Shown: positions 18,501-28,038 of the stretch, in pieces | Layout of the letters: every line of letters starts with the position of its first letter | How positions within the stretch are numbered: position 1 is the stretch's first letter | Assembly (NCBI GenBank): GCA_947503005.1 | Contig: CANNCA010000007.1 | Location: 124,001 to 188,000, forward strand | Length of the DNA stretch: 64,000 nt | Origin: an uncultured Flavobacteriaceae bacterium | Lineage (GTDB): Bacteria > Bacteroidota > Bacteroidia > Flavobacteriales > Flavobacteriaceae | Reading direction: 5' to 3' | Notes under the pieces: model-generated | Told to the model about the DNA's origin: nothing | The model's database searches: none | What the model saw: the letters and a program-made list of their open reading frames with translations, nothing else | Translations under genes and position numbers: made by a program

Positions 18501-19972
18501 AAACCTTTGATTTTGAAGAAATTGCATTGACCGATGTCGCGGAAAATACAAAGGCAAGCATTGATGGCACCATAAGCCATACCGATTTCTCAGATTGGAT
18601 TCTAAACCTTGATATTGATACCAGAAATGATCGTTTATTAATCTTGAATACGGAATATGATGAAGAGGAACTGTACTATGGTACGGGCTATTTGAACGGT
18701 ACCGGTAGAATTTTTGGTCCAACAACAGCTTTGACCATAACCGTTGATGGCGAAACTGCGCGGGGTACTTCCTTGAAAATTCCCCTGAGTGACGTTGCTT
18801 CAGTAGGAGATTATTCCTTTATCAATTTTATTGACAAGAAAACTGTAGCCACAATCGATACTGAAAGGGTTTTAAAAGATGTTCAAGGTTTGGAGTTGGA
18901 GTTTGACTTAGATATTACACCTGAGGCTGAAGTAGAAATTCGTGATCCTTCAACAGGCAGTACATTGAAGGGCACAGGGGAAGGTATCGTTTTAATGAGG
19001 ATAAATACCCGTGGGAAGTTTGAAATGTACGGCACCTTCGCCGTCGTTACAGGTACCTACAACTATAAGTTTGGAAATATTATCAATAAAACTTTTGATG
19101 TAAAACCAGGTGGCACAATTAATTGGGAAAGAGATCCGCTCACCGCTCAAATTAGTATGGAAGCCGTGTATTCGTTGAACGCTAGTCCGGCACCGCTGTT
19201 GCAGAATTCAGGGTATACCAGAAGTGTTCCCACTGATGTGGTTATCGGCCTTACAGGAGAGTTAGAAAGCCCCGATATCGCATTCAACATCGATTTTCCG
19301 AATGCAAGTTCGGTGGTTCGTTCAGAATTGGAGTACTCTCTTCAAGATCCAACTGTTGAAGAACGAAACGCATTATTTCTTTTGGCTCAGGGCTCATTCG
19401 TAAATAATCAGACGGGAATTACTTCTCAGGCGGTTACAGGAAATTTGATACAATCTGCTTCTAGCATTTTGAATCAGGTTCTAAGCAGTGGAAATGAAAA
19501 ATTTAAATGGGGTATCGATTATCAGCAGGGATATCAAAATTTAAACGAAGGTATAGAATCGGATGATAGAGTAGGTGTCTCTGTGTCAACTCAAATCAGT
19601 GACAGATTATTGTTTAACGGTAAAGTAGGTGTTCCGGTCGGTGGGACCCAAGAAACTATTGTGGCCGGGGATTTTGAAATTCAATTGCTCCTCAATGAAG
19701 AAGGTACTTTGAGTGCAAAGTTTTTTAGTAGAGAAAGTGAGATCCAACAATATCTACAAAGGGCAGGCAGCACCGAGCAGGGTATCGGACTTTCCTATGA
19801 AGTCGATTTTGACACTTTTCGAGAATTGTGGCGACAGATGTTCGGTAAAAAGGTAAAGGAGGAGACCAATCTGCCAAAGATAGAGCCCCAAAGGTCTGAA
19901 GAAACCCCTATTATGGTTATGGGGAAGGACAGCTTGATCCGTGTCTTACCAAAGCCTAAAAAACGTTTCTGA
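15527..19972 (+). CDS. tamB: TamB-like translocation and assembly module protein (DUF490)
   Basis: A very long AsmA/TamB-type bridging protein, about 1480 residues, anchored in the inner membrane and spanning the periplasm. It is thought to support outer-membrane protein or lipid delivery. The N-terminus is one membrane helix (LVFILIAVLGTIILSLPAV) followed by VQTRLAKVATDSINEEFNT, the usual family opening. The body is beta-rich, and the conserved C-terminal DUF490 region contains the VEIRDPSTGSTLKGTGEG and GTYNYKFGNIINKTFDV segments. No ATG exists near the start. GTG at 15527 is the only standard codon, but the frame is open back to 15464 and encodes a basic KKLRK stretch directly after an ATC at 15494, where homologues would be expected to begin. 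It diverges from tsaD. Confidence 0.9.
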   Translation: MLVFILIAVLGTIILSLPAVQTRLAKVATDSINEEFNTNINIDKLRVSLISWDTSLKGVYIEDYEKDTLFYINDLTTSILSVRNLTKGKLEFGAIQIDQLDFKLKTYKDSVGTNLEVFIDKLDDGKPRRPGTPPFFFSSSNVEITNSTFRLLDENRETEKLLDFTNLNINATAFQILGPEVTTNIGAMSFTSHRGAVVNKLATEFKYTKQQMRFDSLSIKTPESELKGSLVFNYDRKDFKDFLNKVNVVAEFSDSKVALDELNIYYDQFGKGKKVDFSSKINGVLNDLNTEELFVQSENTGIRGDFNFKNLFSKSDPFVMNAQMKNVTTSYYELRSLLPNILGKLPTSFKKLGQFTVRGNAIISETTIDAKVNLNTAVGSSYADLELTNINNIDNATYKGFVSLIDFNLGDFVERQSLGKITLDFNVEGEGLAAKNLNTEVIGQVYSVNFNGYNYQNLKVSGIIKDQLFDGSVLSYDDNLKFNFKGLADFGSEKNNFNFIASVDYADLKRLNFINDSVSIFKGNVNMDITGNSLDDIVGDIRFTKTNFQNKNDTYYFEDFKISSTFDNDSTRTIDINSTDIITGYMRGNFKVKELGKLVQNSLGTVYTNYRPFEISGGQTLAFNFKIYNKIVDVFFPEVTFDPNTFIKGDIIADEGDFKLNFKSPSISAYGTKADKIELKVDNKNPLFNTYVSMGDLSTPYYDVKDFNLINTTLKDTLFFRTEFKGGSEYDDSYNLNFYHTFNSQNKSVIGLKKSDVSFKGNTWILNKDGNSQNKVIVNRSLDSISIQEIVMNNSEQEQIRLRGQLADSTYKDLQLQFKIVSLDKIAPVIDSLKLKGEINGNLNILQKDGIYLPSSNLAVDDFSVNDIRLGDLTMSIVGNRDLTDFRVNSQITDNGIEKLGVVGSIDNSGEIPQTNLLANFRNFDLEPFSPLGEGVIDHIRGSANGSVRIMGDINGPEMNGLLTLDNAGIAVPYLNVDYAFAPNSRVRLSDQTFDFEEIALTDVAENTKASIDGTISHTDFSDWILNLDIDTRNDRLLILNTEYDEEELYYGTGYLNGTGRIFGPTTALTITVDGETARGTSLKIPLSDVASVGDYSFINFIDKKTVATIDTERVLKDVQGLELEFDLDITPEAEVEIRDPSTGSTLKGTGEGIVLMRINTRGKFEMYGTFAVVTGTYNYKFGNIINKTFDVKPGGTINWERDPLTAQISMEAVYSLNASPAPLLQNSGYTRSVPTDVVIGLTGELESPDIAFNIDFPNASSVVRSELEYSLQDPTVEERNALFLLAQGSFVNNQTGITSQAVTGNLIQSASSILNQVLSSGNEKFKWGIDYQQGYQNLNEGIESDDRVGVSVSTQISDRLLFNGKVGVPVGGTQETIVAGDFEIQLLLNEEGTLSAKFFSRESEIQQYLQRAGSTEQGIGLSYEVDFDTFRELWRQMFGKKVKEETNLPKIEPQRSEETPIMVMGKDSLIRVLPKPKKRF

Positions 19973-20127
19973 TTGCAATCTTATGATTACATAATTGTAG
20001 TATTCTCGACTGGAAATTTACAATTCGTCCACGAAAACGTTTGAAGTGTTAGCAAATCATTAATAAAGGCGCAAGACTGTTCCAAAATAGGAATAAGTTT
20101 CCTACTTTCGTTGGCTTAATTTTTTTT

Positions 20128-21114
20128 ATGGCTTCAGAGATAAAAAAGATAGGTGTTTTCACTTCAGGGGGCGATTCTCCAGGAATGAATGCCGCTATAC
20201 GGGCCGTTGTTAGAACCTGTGCCTACATGAAAGTTGATTGTGTGGGAATCTATAGGGGCTATCAAGGAATGATTGAGGGAGATTTTAAACCCATGGATGC
20301 CCGAAGCGTAAACAATATTATAAACAAAGGTGGTACGATTCTTAAGTCGGCTAGATGTGATGATTTCAGAACTGTCGAAGGACGGAAAAGAGCATATGAG
20401 CAATTAATTGCCGAAGGTATAGATGCATTTGTTGTTATTGGCGGAGACGGTAGTTTTACGGGTGCGATGAAATTCAATGAAGAGTTTGGTTTTCCGGTCA
20501 TCGGTATTCCCGGCACTATTGATAACGACATTTTTGGAACTTCAAATACCTTGGGTTTTGATACCGCTTTGAATACGGTGGTAGAGGTGATTGATAAAAT
20601 CAGGGATACTGCAAGTTCACATAATCGATTATTCTTCGTTGAGGTAATGGGTCGTGATGTTGGGCATATCGCACTCAATGTTGGAGTTGGTGCTGGAGCT
20701 GAGGAAATTTTGATTCCAGAAGAAAATTTGGGCTTGGAACGTTTGCTTGAATCCTTGAAACGGAGTAAAAAATCTGGGAAATCATCCAGTATCGTGGTGG
20801 TTGCCGAAGGGGATAAAATTGGTAAAAGTGTTTTCGAGTTAAAAGAATATGTGGAAGAACATCTGCCTATTTACGACGTTCGCGTATCCGTTTTAGGGCA
20901 TATGCAGCGTGGTGGCTCTCCATCTTGCTATGATCGTGTACTAGCAAGTAGAATGGGCGTGAAAGCGGTAGAGGCTTTAATTGAGGGCAAGACCAACCTA
21001 ATGGTAGGGGTACAGAATAATGAGATTACGTTCACCCCGATTAGTAAAGCCATAAAAGGACATACGAAAATAGACAAGGAACTCATTCGGGTTTCGGATA
21101 TAATGACAACATAA
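20128..21114 (+). CDS. pfkA: ATP-dependent 6-phosphofructokinase
   Basis: Phosphorylates fructose 6-phosphate to fructose 1,6-bisphosphate, the committing step of glycolysis. The 328-residue protein has the ATP-binding GGDSPGMNAAI (from residue 14), the GGDGS loop (105-109) and GIPGTIDNDI (126-135) with the catalytic Asp132. EVMGRDVGHIAL and VLGHMQRGGSPS contribute substrate-binding residues. The Gly after GGD..., together with the GGDGS loop, fits the ATP-dependent rather than the pyrophosphate-dependent class. It is followed after 21 bases by gapA, so the two glycolytic genes are almost certainly one transcript, closed by the terminator at 22150. Confidence 0.97.
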   Translation: MASEIKKIGVFTSGGDSPGMNAAIRAVVRTCAYMKVDCVGIYRGYQGMIEGDFKPMDARSVNNIINKGGTILKSARCDDFRTVEGRKRAYEQLIAEGIDAFVVIGGDGSFTGAMKFNEEFGFPVIGIPGTIDNDIFGTSNTLGFDTALNTVVEVIDKIRDTASSHNRLFFVEVMGRDVGHIALNVGVGAGAEEILIPEENLGLERLLESLKRSKKSGKSSSIVVVAEGDKIGKSVFELKEYVEEHLPIYDVRVSVLGHMQRGGSPSCYDRVLASRMGVKAVEALIEGKTNLMVGVQNNEITFTPISKAIKGHTKIDKELIRVSDIMTT

Positions 21115-21123
21115 TAAACTTAA

Positions 21124-22137
<1,014 letters not shown>

Positions 22138-22149
22138 AAGTTTTTTAGC

Positions 22150-22201
22150 ACAACATCCTGAGGAATTAGTGTAAATACACTAATTTTCAGGATGTTGTTT
22201 T
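22150..22201 (+). terminator. Strong hairpin terminator after gapA
   Basis: A long hairpin: an outer 12-bp stem (ACAACATCCTGA / TCAGGATGTTGT), a small GG/T internal bulge, an inner 9-bp stem (AATTAGTGT / ACACTAATT) and an AAAT loop, followed by a short T-run. It starts 13 bases after the gapA stop codon and ends only 14 bases before the kinase start, so the kinase needs its own promoter or read-through. Confidence 0.85.
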
Positions 22202-22214
22202 CAAATATAGCGTT

Positions 22215-23066
22215 ATGATATTGATTGTTGATAGTGGAGCCACAAAGGCCGATTGGATTGCTTTGGATGAAAAGGGAGAACGTTTGTTTCTTACCCAGAC
22301 CTTAGGGTTGAGCCCCGAAGTTTTGACCAAAGCGGTTATTGAAGACCGCTTGGCCAACAATTTTGAACTTTCAAAAAATAAGGAAAAGGTAACGCGATTA
22401 CATTTTTATGGGGCTGGTTGTGGTACGGATCGTATGAAAAATTTTCTAAAGGATATTTTTTCCGATTTCTTTCCTAACGCAAAGACTCATGTCAAAGAAG
22501 ATACCTATGCAGCAATTTTTGCAACAACTAAAATCGGCAACCAAAGTATTGTTTGTATTCTAGGTACAGGTTCAAACTGTAGTTATTATGATGGGCATCA
22601 ACTTTTTCAAAAGGTGACTTCCTTAGGCTATATTCCCATGGATGATGGCAGTGGCAACTTTTTTGGACGAAAATTGATTCGCGACTACTATTTCCACAAA
22701 ATGCCACAAGATTTGGCAATGAAATTCGCGAAAGAGTATGACCTTGATGCCGATGTCATCAAAGAAAATTTGTATAAGCAACCTAATCCAAATACTTATT
22801 TAGCCACTTTTGCCCGTTTTTTAGTGGAGAATAAGGAACACCCATATTGTAAGGGAGTTATTGACAAAGGATTTCAGCAATTCGTGAATAATTATATCAT
22901 GCAGTTCGAATTGGCGACCAAAGTCCCAATCTGTTTTGTTGGTAGCATAGCACATTATCTACGAGATGAACTGACAACTGTTTTGGAGCGTAATGACCTA
23001 ATTGTAGGAGTAATTCGGCAACGACCTATCGACGGTTTAGTGGAGTTTCATAAAGAGAATCTATAA
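22215..23066 (+). CDS. BadF/BadG/BcrA-type ATPase, N-acetylglucosamine kinase-like
   Basis: A member of the ASKHA superfamily, 283 residues, most similar in layout to eukaryotic-type N-acetylglucosamine kinases. The phosphate-1 loop is VDSGATKADW at residues 5-14 and the second phosphate loop is LGTGSNCSYYDG near residue 117-128. MDDGSGNFFGRKLIRDYY and FVGSIAHYLRD follow. It probably phosphorylates an amino sugar in the cytoplasm, which would fit peptidoglycan recycling, but specificity is not visible. It sits directly behind the pfkA-gapA terminator and converges on ridA. Confidence 0.85.
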   Translation: MILIVDSGATKADWIALDEKGERLFLTQTLGLSPEVLTKAVIEDRLANNFELSKNKEKVTRLHFYGAGCGTDRMKNFLKDIFSDFFPNAKTHVKEDTYAAIFATTKIGNQSIVCILGTGSNCSYYDGHQLFQKVTSLGYIPMDDGSGNFFGRKLIRDYYFHKMPQDLAMKFAKEYDLDADVIKENLYKQPNPNTYLATFARFLVENKEHPYCKGVIDKGFQQFVNNYIMQFELATKVPICFVGSIAHYLRDELTTVLERNDLIVGVIRQRPIDGLVEFHKENL

Positions 23067-23102
23067 GCCCAATCGCTATTAACAATTCATTACCAAGATT
23101 GA

Positions 23103-23483
23103 TTATTTCACGGCAATCATTGAAATTTCAACATTGACAAATTTCGGAAGATTTGCTACTTCAACGGTTTCCCGTGCTGGTGCAGTTTCTGCCTCAAAAT
23201 AGTTTCCGTAAACTTGATTTACCTTTGTGAACTGGTGCATATCGCTAAGAAAAATGGAGGACTTCACCACATTTTCAAAGCCCATTCCAGCTTCATCAAG
23301 AATCGCTTTTAGGTTTTGCATACATTGTTCCGTTTCCTTTTTGATATCTCCGGAAATGAGCTCACCAGTTTTTGGGTCCATAGGTATTTGACCAGAAATG
23401 TAAAGCGTACTTCCACTGAGAACAGCTTGGTTGTATGGGCCAATAGGAGCAGGAGCATTAGTAGTATTAATAATTTTTTTCAT
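23103..23483 (-). CDS. ridA: RidA family reactive intermediate/imine deaminase
   Basis: A small cytoplasmic enzyme of 126 residues that hydrolyses reactive enamine/imine intermediates such as 2-aminoacrylate. The family signature is complete: N-terminal NAPAPIGPYNQAV, LYISGQIPMDP, and the C-terminal APARETVEVANLP whose Arg binds the substrate carboxylate, followed by VNVEISMIAV. It lies 107 bases downstream of the lptD-like gene on the same strand, a location without an obvious functional link. Confidence 0.95.
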   Translation of the reverse strand: MKKIINTTNAPAPIGPYNQAVLSGSTLYISGQIPMDPKTGELISGDIKKETEQCMQNLKAILDEAGMGFENVVKSSIFLSDMHQFTKVNQVYGNYFEAETAPARETVEVANLPKFVNVEISMIAVK

Positions 23484-23590
23484 AATTAGCTATTTTGTTT
23501 CATATCTGCGGGGGAAGAAATCTAATTTACATTTAATGAGCTGTTCAATTTTCTCACAAAAACCGATTACCAACACCAAAAATCAAGCTT

Positions 23591-26395
23591 TTAGCGCACT
23601 ATTGGTGGTTGGCTCCGGTTTTCCCATTTCAAATCTTTTAAAATACTTGCACTGATTCCTATAAAGAAATTCCACTGACGGTAACGTCCGAAAGGTGTCC
23701 AACTAAAATTCATATCAAAACTTTTCAAGTTTCTTGAAAAACCAAGCCGCGTTAGCCCAAAACCTTCATTCACAAAATCATAGCTTGAATTACCGGTTAG
23801 TTTCCAACGAGGTGATAACTCAATATCACCTGAAAACATAATGGAATGATTGGTCAACTCACCCTGTCGATTATTATTATTATAAGACGCAGAATAGGCT
23901 AGTCTTAAATTCCATGGTATTTTAGTGCCGTAGATTGGGTTTTCAATATCTGATTCGTCTTTACGATCCCTATCGTTGAGACGATTGTAATCTTCGGTTT
24001 TTCCAAAAAGATCGTCATCTCGACCGCCACTCTGCGCAACATAATCGAATTCGCTCACTTCCTCTTCCTCTTCTTCCTCTTCCTCTTTTCTTCTAAATGT
24101 CTCATTGCTGAGTCTATAACTGATATTTACATTGGCTCTTGTAAGGCGAAGTAGGCTTCCTCCGTTATCGATATTCCAAGTGTCGATTCTTCGACCATTG
24201 TTATCAATGGCATATGGGTCAAGAGACGCAGAGAAATTAATCGACATTTCATTGTTAAGAATTGAAGTTCCCCCATTAATATTTAAAGGGCTCAATTTTA
24301 AAGAATCTGCTTCTAGATTATACCCAGTTGAAATGTTGAAATTACTTAAAATGGGTACTTTCTTTGGCTCCGTAGCCGTCGAATCTTTGTCGGTAACTTT
24401 GGCTTCAAGTGTATTCGCCAGAGAAAAACTTAGGCTGTTTGATTTGCCCAATCTTGGTGCTCCGTTCAAAGTACCCTCAAATCGACTGAATTGCACATAC
24501 TCTTGTTTGTCCAGATCGAAGTACTCATCGTAGAATTGATCAAATGATGGGGCGTAACCATAACTCAACGATGGCCGCATTACATGACGGATGGCTTGAA
24601 TTTTTTTGTCCTCCCCGAAATTGAAAGTCCCGTAGACCGTAGTACCAACGCTGGCGTTCAGGTTATATTGATTATATCGTGCAAATCCGCCAATAGTATC
24701 ACGAACAACGGTTCCATTTTCGATTCCTTCGCCAGCTACGAATCGCTGATTGTATGTTTCCAGGGCCCATACATCTTCGTAAGACCCACCCATGGTTACA
24801 CTAAAGAATTTTGCAACCTTGAAGTTTGTACTTATGGGAATAGAGTGTTTAGCGCCTATTTTGGCATTATCGAACATGGCACCTGTGAGAAAATCTTCAT
24901 CGTTCGTGGTCAAGGTGTTACGAGCATTGACATTATACTGCATGTTGATATTTTGTATAATGCCTTTTTTTATTCCATCTCTTTTGGCGAACGGAAATAT
25001 ACGTTCCATGCTGGCCTGAAAGGTTGGTAGCGTCATGGTAATGTTATCCCTACCATCGGCGGTCGCACTTTCAGAAGTCAATTGAGAATGTGTAGCGGTT
25101 AAGCTCATATTTACTGATGGGTAAGCCGGGAAAGTCTTGGAATAACTCAACGAAGATGACAAGGTATTGTTAAGACGGTTACTCGCGTTAACTTGATTTA
25201 ATGAATTTTGATAATATTGGCTACTTCCCAAGTTGACCGAAGCAGAGAATCGAGAATTCGGACTCGCCTTTTGATCTTGAGAATGCGAGATTTGTAAATT
25301 CCAGTTCGAGCTTCTACTAAAATCACTGAATCCTTTTTGACTATTGACCAGATTTTCAAACCTAAAGTTCACGTTACCTCGATATCGGTAGCGCTTCGCA
25401 TAGACAGATGCTGTTCTGAAGCCATAACTTCCGTTGGTGTAGTAATCACCGGTCAGTTCGATATCAACATTATCGCTAATGGGTAAATAGTATCCACCGT
25501 TTTGAAGAAAATACCCTCGGTTTGGGTCATTTCCAATCGATGGCATCAGCAAACCAGCACTTCTGCCTACCGCTAACGGAAAATAGGCGAAGGGTAGTCC
25601 GATAGGGGTAGGAACGTCTGCAATATAAATATTACTCAGACCAGCTATCATCTTTTTACCAGGCACGAATTTCGCTTTTCGAACCCTAATGTAGTAATCG
25701 GGATTAATGGTGTCTTGTGCTGTGGTAATTTTTGCTTCGCTCAAAAAATAGACCGAATCATTCTCCTTTTTGGTTATTTCGGCATACACTTTCATACTTT
25801 CGCTTCCCAATTGACCCGCCTCAGCAGACTGCTCCGTCCTTGAATTCCAGATTAGCGCTTTTTTCGTGTCGAAATTGAACCGTATCGAATCAGGTATAAC
25901 CACACTTTCTGCCTGTTTGAAATAGGGTAATTGTGAATAAGTTCCTAACGAGTCTTTCATTCGGCCTGCGTAAACTTCGTTTTTCACGTAGTCCATAATG
26001 ATAATTCCGGCCTTCAGTTCTGTATCTTGGTACAATATTTCTGCCTCGTTGTAGAGATAAATTTTTTGGTTTTTTTGGCTTAAAATGATGGAATCTTTTG
26101 CTTTGTATTCAATCTTATCTAAAAGTAAAGTCTGTCTTCCATTATTTGAAGCCACTTTTGTGGAATCCAATCGCGTTGAATCTTGTTGGGCGGTAATAGG
26201 ATACAGTGGCGCCACGATTGAATCGGGCTCTGCTTTAATGGGTAGGGGTATCAATTGATCTTCTTGAGCTAAAGCCGAAAAGACACCAACCAAAAGTAGT
26301 AATAGGAAAAGTAAATGATGTTTATTTGATTGCAAGGCTATAAATCCTATTTTTGTAAAGGTCTGGCTTGACTTAAGGAGGTCAAACTTACACAT
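23591..26395 (-). CDS. LptD-like LPS-assembly outer-membrane protein
   Basis: A 934-residue protein resembling the Bacteroidota LptD that inserts lipopolysaccharide into the outer membrane. A hydrophobic signal (LLFLLLLLVGVFSALAQ) lies around residues 28-44. An OstA-like domain follows (DKIEYKAKDSIILSQKNQKIYLYNEAEILYQ begins near residue 92, here given in part: YLYNEAEILYQDTELKAG). The long beta-barrel contains PTPIGLPFAYFPL and GLLMPSIG, as in LptD. Within the barrel an unusual run of nine Glu residues (about 790-800) probably forms an extracellular loop. The N-region before the signal is long; a TTG about 21 codons in may be the real start. It diverges from the amidase gene. Confidence 0.85.
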   Translation of the reverse strand: MCKFDLLKSSQTFTKIGFIALQSNKHHLLFLLLLLVGVFSALAQEDQLIPLPIKAEPDSIVAPLYPITAQQDSTRLDSTKVASNNGRQTLLLDKIEYKAKDSIILSQKNQKIYLYNEAEILYQDTELKAGIIIMDYVKNEVYAGRMKDSLGTYSQLPYFKQAESVVIPDSIRFNFDTKKALIWNSRTEQSAEAGQLGSESMKVYAEITKKENDSVYFLSEAKITTAQDTINPDYYIRVRKAKFVPGKKMIAGLSNIYIADVPTPIGLPFAYFPLAVGRSAGLLMPSIGNDPNRGYFLQNGGYYLPISDNVDIELTGDYYTNGSYGFRTASVYAKRYRYRGNVNFRFENLVNSQKGFSDFSRSSNWNLQISHSQDQKASPNSRFSASVNLGSSQYYQNSLNQVNASNRLNNTLSSSLSYSKTFPAYPSVNMSLTATHSQLTSESATADGRDNITMTLPTFQASMERIFPFAKRDGIKKGIIQNINMQYNVNARNTLTTNDEDFLTGAMFDNAKIGAKHSIPISTNFKVAKFFSVTMGGSYEDVWALETYNQRFVAGEGIENGTVVRDTIGGFARYNQYNLNASVGTTVYGTFNFGEDKKIQAIRHVMRPSLSYGYAPSFDQFYDEYFDLDKQEYVQFSRFEGTLNGAPRLGKSNSLSFSLANTLEAKVTDKDSTATEPKKVPILSNFNISTGYNLEADSLKLSPLNINGGTSILNNEMSINFSASLDPYAIDNNGRRIDTWNIDNGGSLLRLTRANVNISYRLSNETFRRKEEEEEEEEEVSEFDYVAQSGGRDDDLFGKTEDYNRLNDRDRKDESDIENPIYGTKIPWNLRLAYSASYNNNNRQGELTNHSIMFSGDIELSPRWKLTGNSSYDFVNEGFGLTRLGFSRNLKSFDMNFSWTPFGRYRQWNFFIGISASILKDLKWENRSQPPIVR

Positions 26396-26439
26396 ATTTT
26401 TTGTTCCCTTTATACGGTATTACAATAAATTTAACCATT

Positions 26440-27984
26440 ATGAGCGCACTTATGCCCAGTATTTTTAATCCTAAGAAAGGGTTGTTCCCCACCCTTTTTT
26501 TACCACTGTTTTTTGTAATATTTTCTATTTCTTCCTCTTTGAACGCCCAGCGAAATGACGGTCAATTTGTGGTTGTATTAGATGCGGGTCACGGCGGTCA
26601 TGATCCTGGAAATCTAGGGAATGGTTATTTGGAAAAGAATATTGCGTTAAATATTGTTTTAAAGGCAGGGGCAATTTTGGAACGAACTCCTGGCATTAAT
26701 GTAGTCTATACGAGAAAAGACGATACTTTCGTCGATTTGTTCGTCAGAGGTGAGATTGCCAATAAAGCAAACGCGGACCTTTTTGTGTCGGTACATTGTG
26801 ATTCACACAATTCCAACGCCCACGGGGCCGGTACTTTTGTACTGGGTCTACATGCCAACAAGCAGAATTTTGAGATTGCAAAAAAGGAGAATTCCGTGAT
26901 TTATTTGGAAGATAACTATGAGTCTAGATATGCGGATTACGATATTAATTCACCAGAATCGGTAATTGGTTTGACCATTATGCAAGAAGAATTCTTGGAT
27001 CAGAGTATTTCTTTGGCCAAGAACATTCAGCATAATTTTGCAAACAAACTAAAAAGAAAAGACCGAGAAGTGAAGCAAGCAGGTTTTATAGTATTGCATC
27101 AGACGTTCATGCCCAGTGTACTCGTTGAAACAGGATTTTTAACCAATGATGATGAAGGGGCTTATCTGAATTCAAAGAAAGGCCAATCTGATATGGGTAC
27201 TGCTATTGCGGAAGCAATTATGGGTTATAAAGGGGGTGTGCAGTCCGTTTCTTCAGAAATTGCCACTACGGTCAGTTCTCCTGTACCAGAACCTAAGGAG
27301 GAAGTTGCCGTTGAGAAAAAGGTAGCGGATGCGGAACCAGAGATTAGTTCCGATGATGTTGCGGAACAATTTGCCAAGAATCCTGGGGCAAATCCGATTG
27401 CGGAAAAAACCGTTGAGGATAGCCCGAAAACAGAAGAAATAGTTAAAACTATTACGGAGGAAGTAGTGGCAAAACAGGACAAAGAAGTTGTTGAAGCTCC
27501 TGAAACGACCGAGCCTGTTTTCGAAGTTGCTCAAGAGGTAGCTCAAGAAGGCGGTTCGGTTACAGAAAGTCCTGTAGAGCAGGAAGTCATTTTGGCAAGC
27601 GAGGAACCTGAACCTGCTGAAGTTGTAAAAAAAGAAACTCCAAAACCTCTAGAAGTAGTCAAAGAGGAAGTTAAAACTGATAAAGTTACAACTACAGCAC
27701 CTCCCAAAGGTAATGATCAAAATATCGTTTTTAAGGTTCAGTTGATGGCGAGTACCAAGGAAATCTCATTGCAACCTTCAAATTTTGGCGGACTCAATAA
27801 GTTGTCTAAAGAACGTTTTAAGCAATTCAACCGTTATATGTATGGAAGTACAGATTCATATAAGCAGGCAAAACTCTTGAAATCAAATGCTGATGCCAAG
27901 GGTTACCCCACTTCGTATATTGTGGCCTATAAAGATGGTATTCGTATACCGACTCCTGATGCTATAAAACTAGTCTCTGAATAA
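26440..27984 (+). CDS. N-acetylmuramoyl-L-alanine amidase with C-terminal SPOR-like region
   Basis: A secreted zinc amidase cleaving the bond between N-acetylmuramic acid and L-alanine in peptidoglycan during cell separation or remodelling. The amidase_3 domain follows the signal peptide: VVVLDAGHGGHDPGNLG with the first zinc His, KANADLFVSVHCDSH, and SVLVETGFLTNDDE with the catalytic Glu. A long Glu/Pro/Val-rich linker (roughly residues 270-430) leads to a C-terminal module (VFKVQLMAST ... GYPTSYIVAYKDG) that looks like a SPOR domain, which binds denuded glycan strands. I chose the ATG at 26440; an upstream TTG at 26401 is in frame. It is the first gene of a plus-strand series and diverges from the lptD-like gene. 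Confidence 0.92.
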   Translation: MSALMPSIFNPKKGLFPTLFLPLFFVIFSISSSLNAQRNDGQFVVVLDAGHGGHDPGNLGNGYLEKNIALNIVLKAGAILERTPGINVVYTRKDDTFVDLFVRGEIANKANADLFVSVHCDSHNSNAHGAGTFVLGLHANKQNFEIAKKENSVIYLEDNYESRYADYDINSPESVIGLTIMQEEFLDQSISLAKNIQHNFANKLKRKDREVKQAGFIVLHQTFMPSVLVETGFLTNDDEGAYLNSKKGQSDMGTAIAEAIMGYKGGVQSVSSEIATTVSSPVPEPKEEVAVEKKVADAEPEISSDDVAEQFAKNPGANPIAEKTVEDSPKTEEIVKTITEEVVAKQDKEVVEAPETTEPVFEVAQEVAQEGGSVTESPVEQEVILASEEPEPAEVVKKETPKPLEVVKEEVKTDKVTTTAPPKGNDQNIVFKVQLMASTKEISLQPSNFGGLNKLSKERFKQFNRYMYGSTDSYKQAKLLKSNADAKGYPTSYIVAYKDGIRIPTPDAIKLVSE

Positions 27985-28038
27985 TAGCTGCTTCTGATTT
28001 TTATTTCTAATTTTGTTTAGAACAGAAAAACCTTCCTT

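Noticed and set aside
24584-25030. 148-codon plus-strand frame inside the lptD-like gene
   Set aside because: Antisense to a well-supported long gene, without domain or start context.
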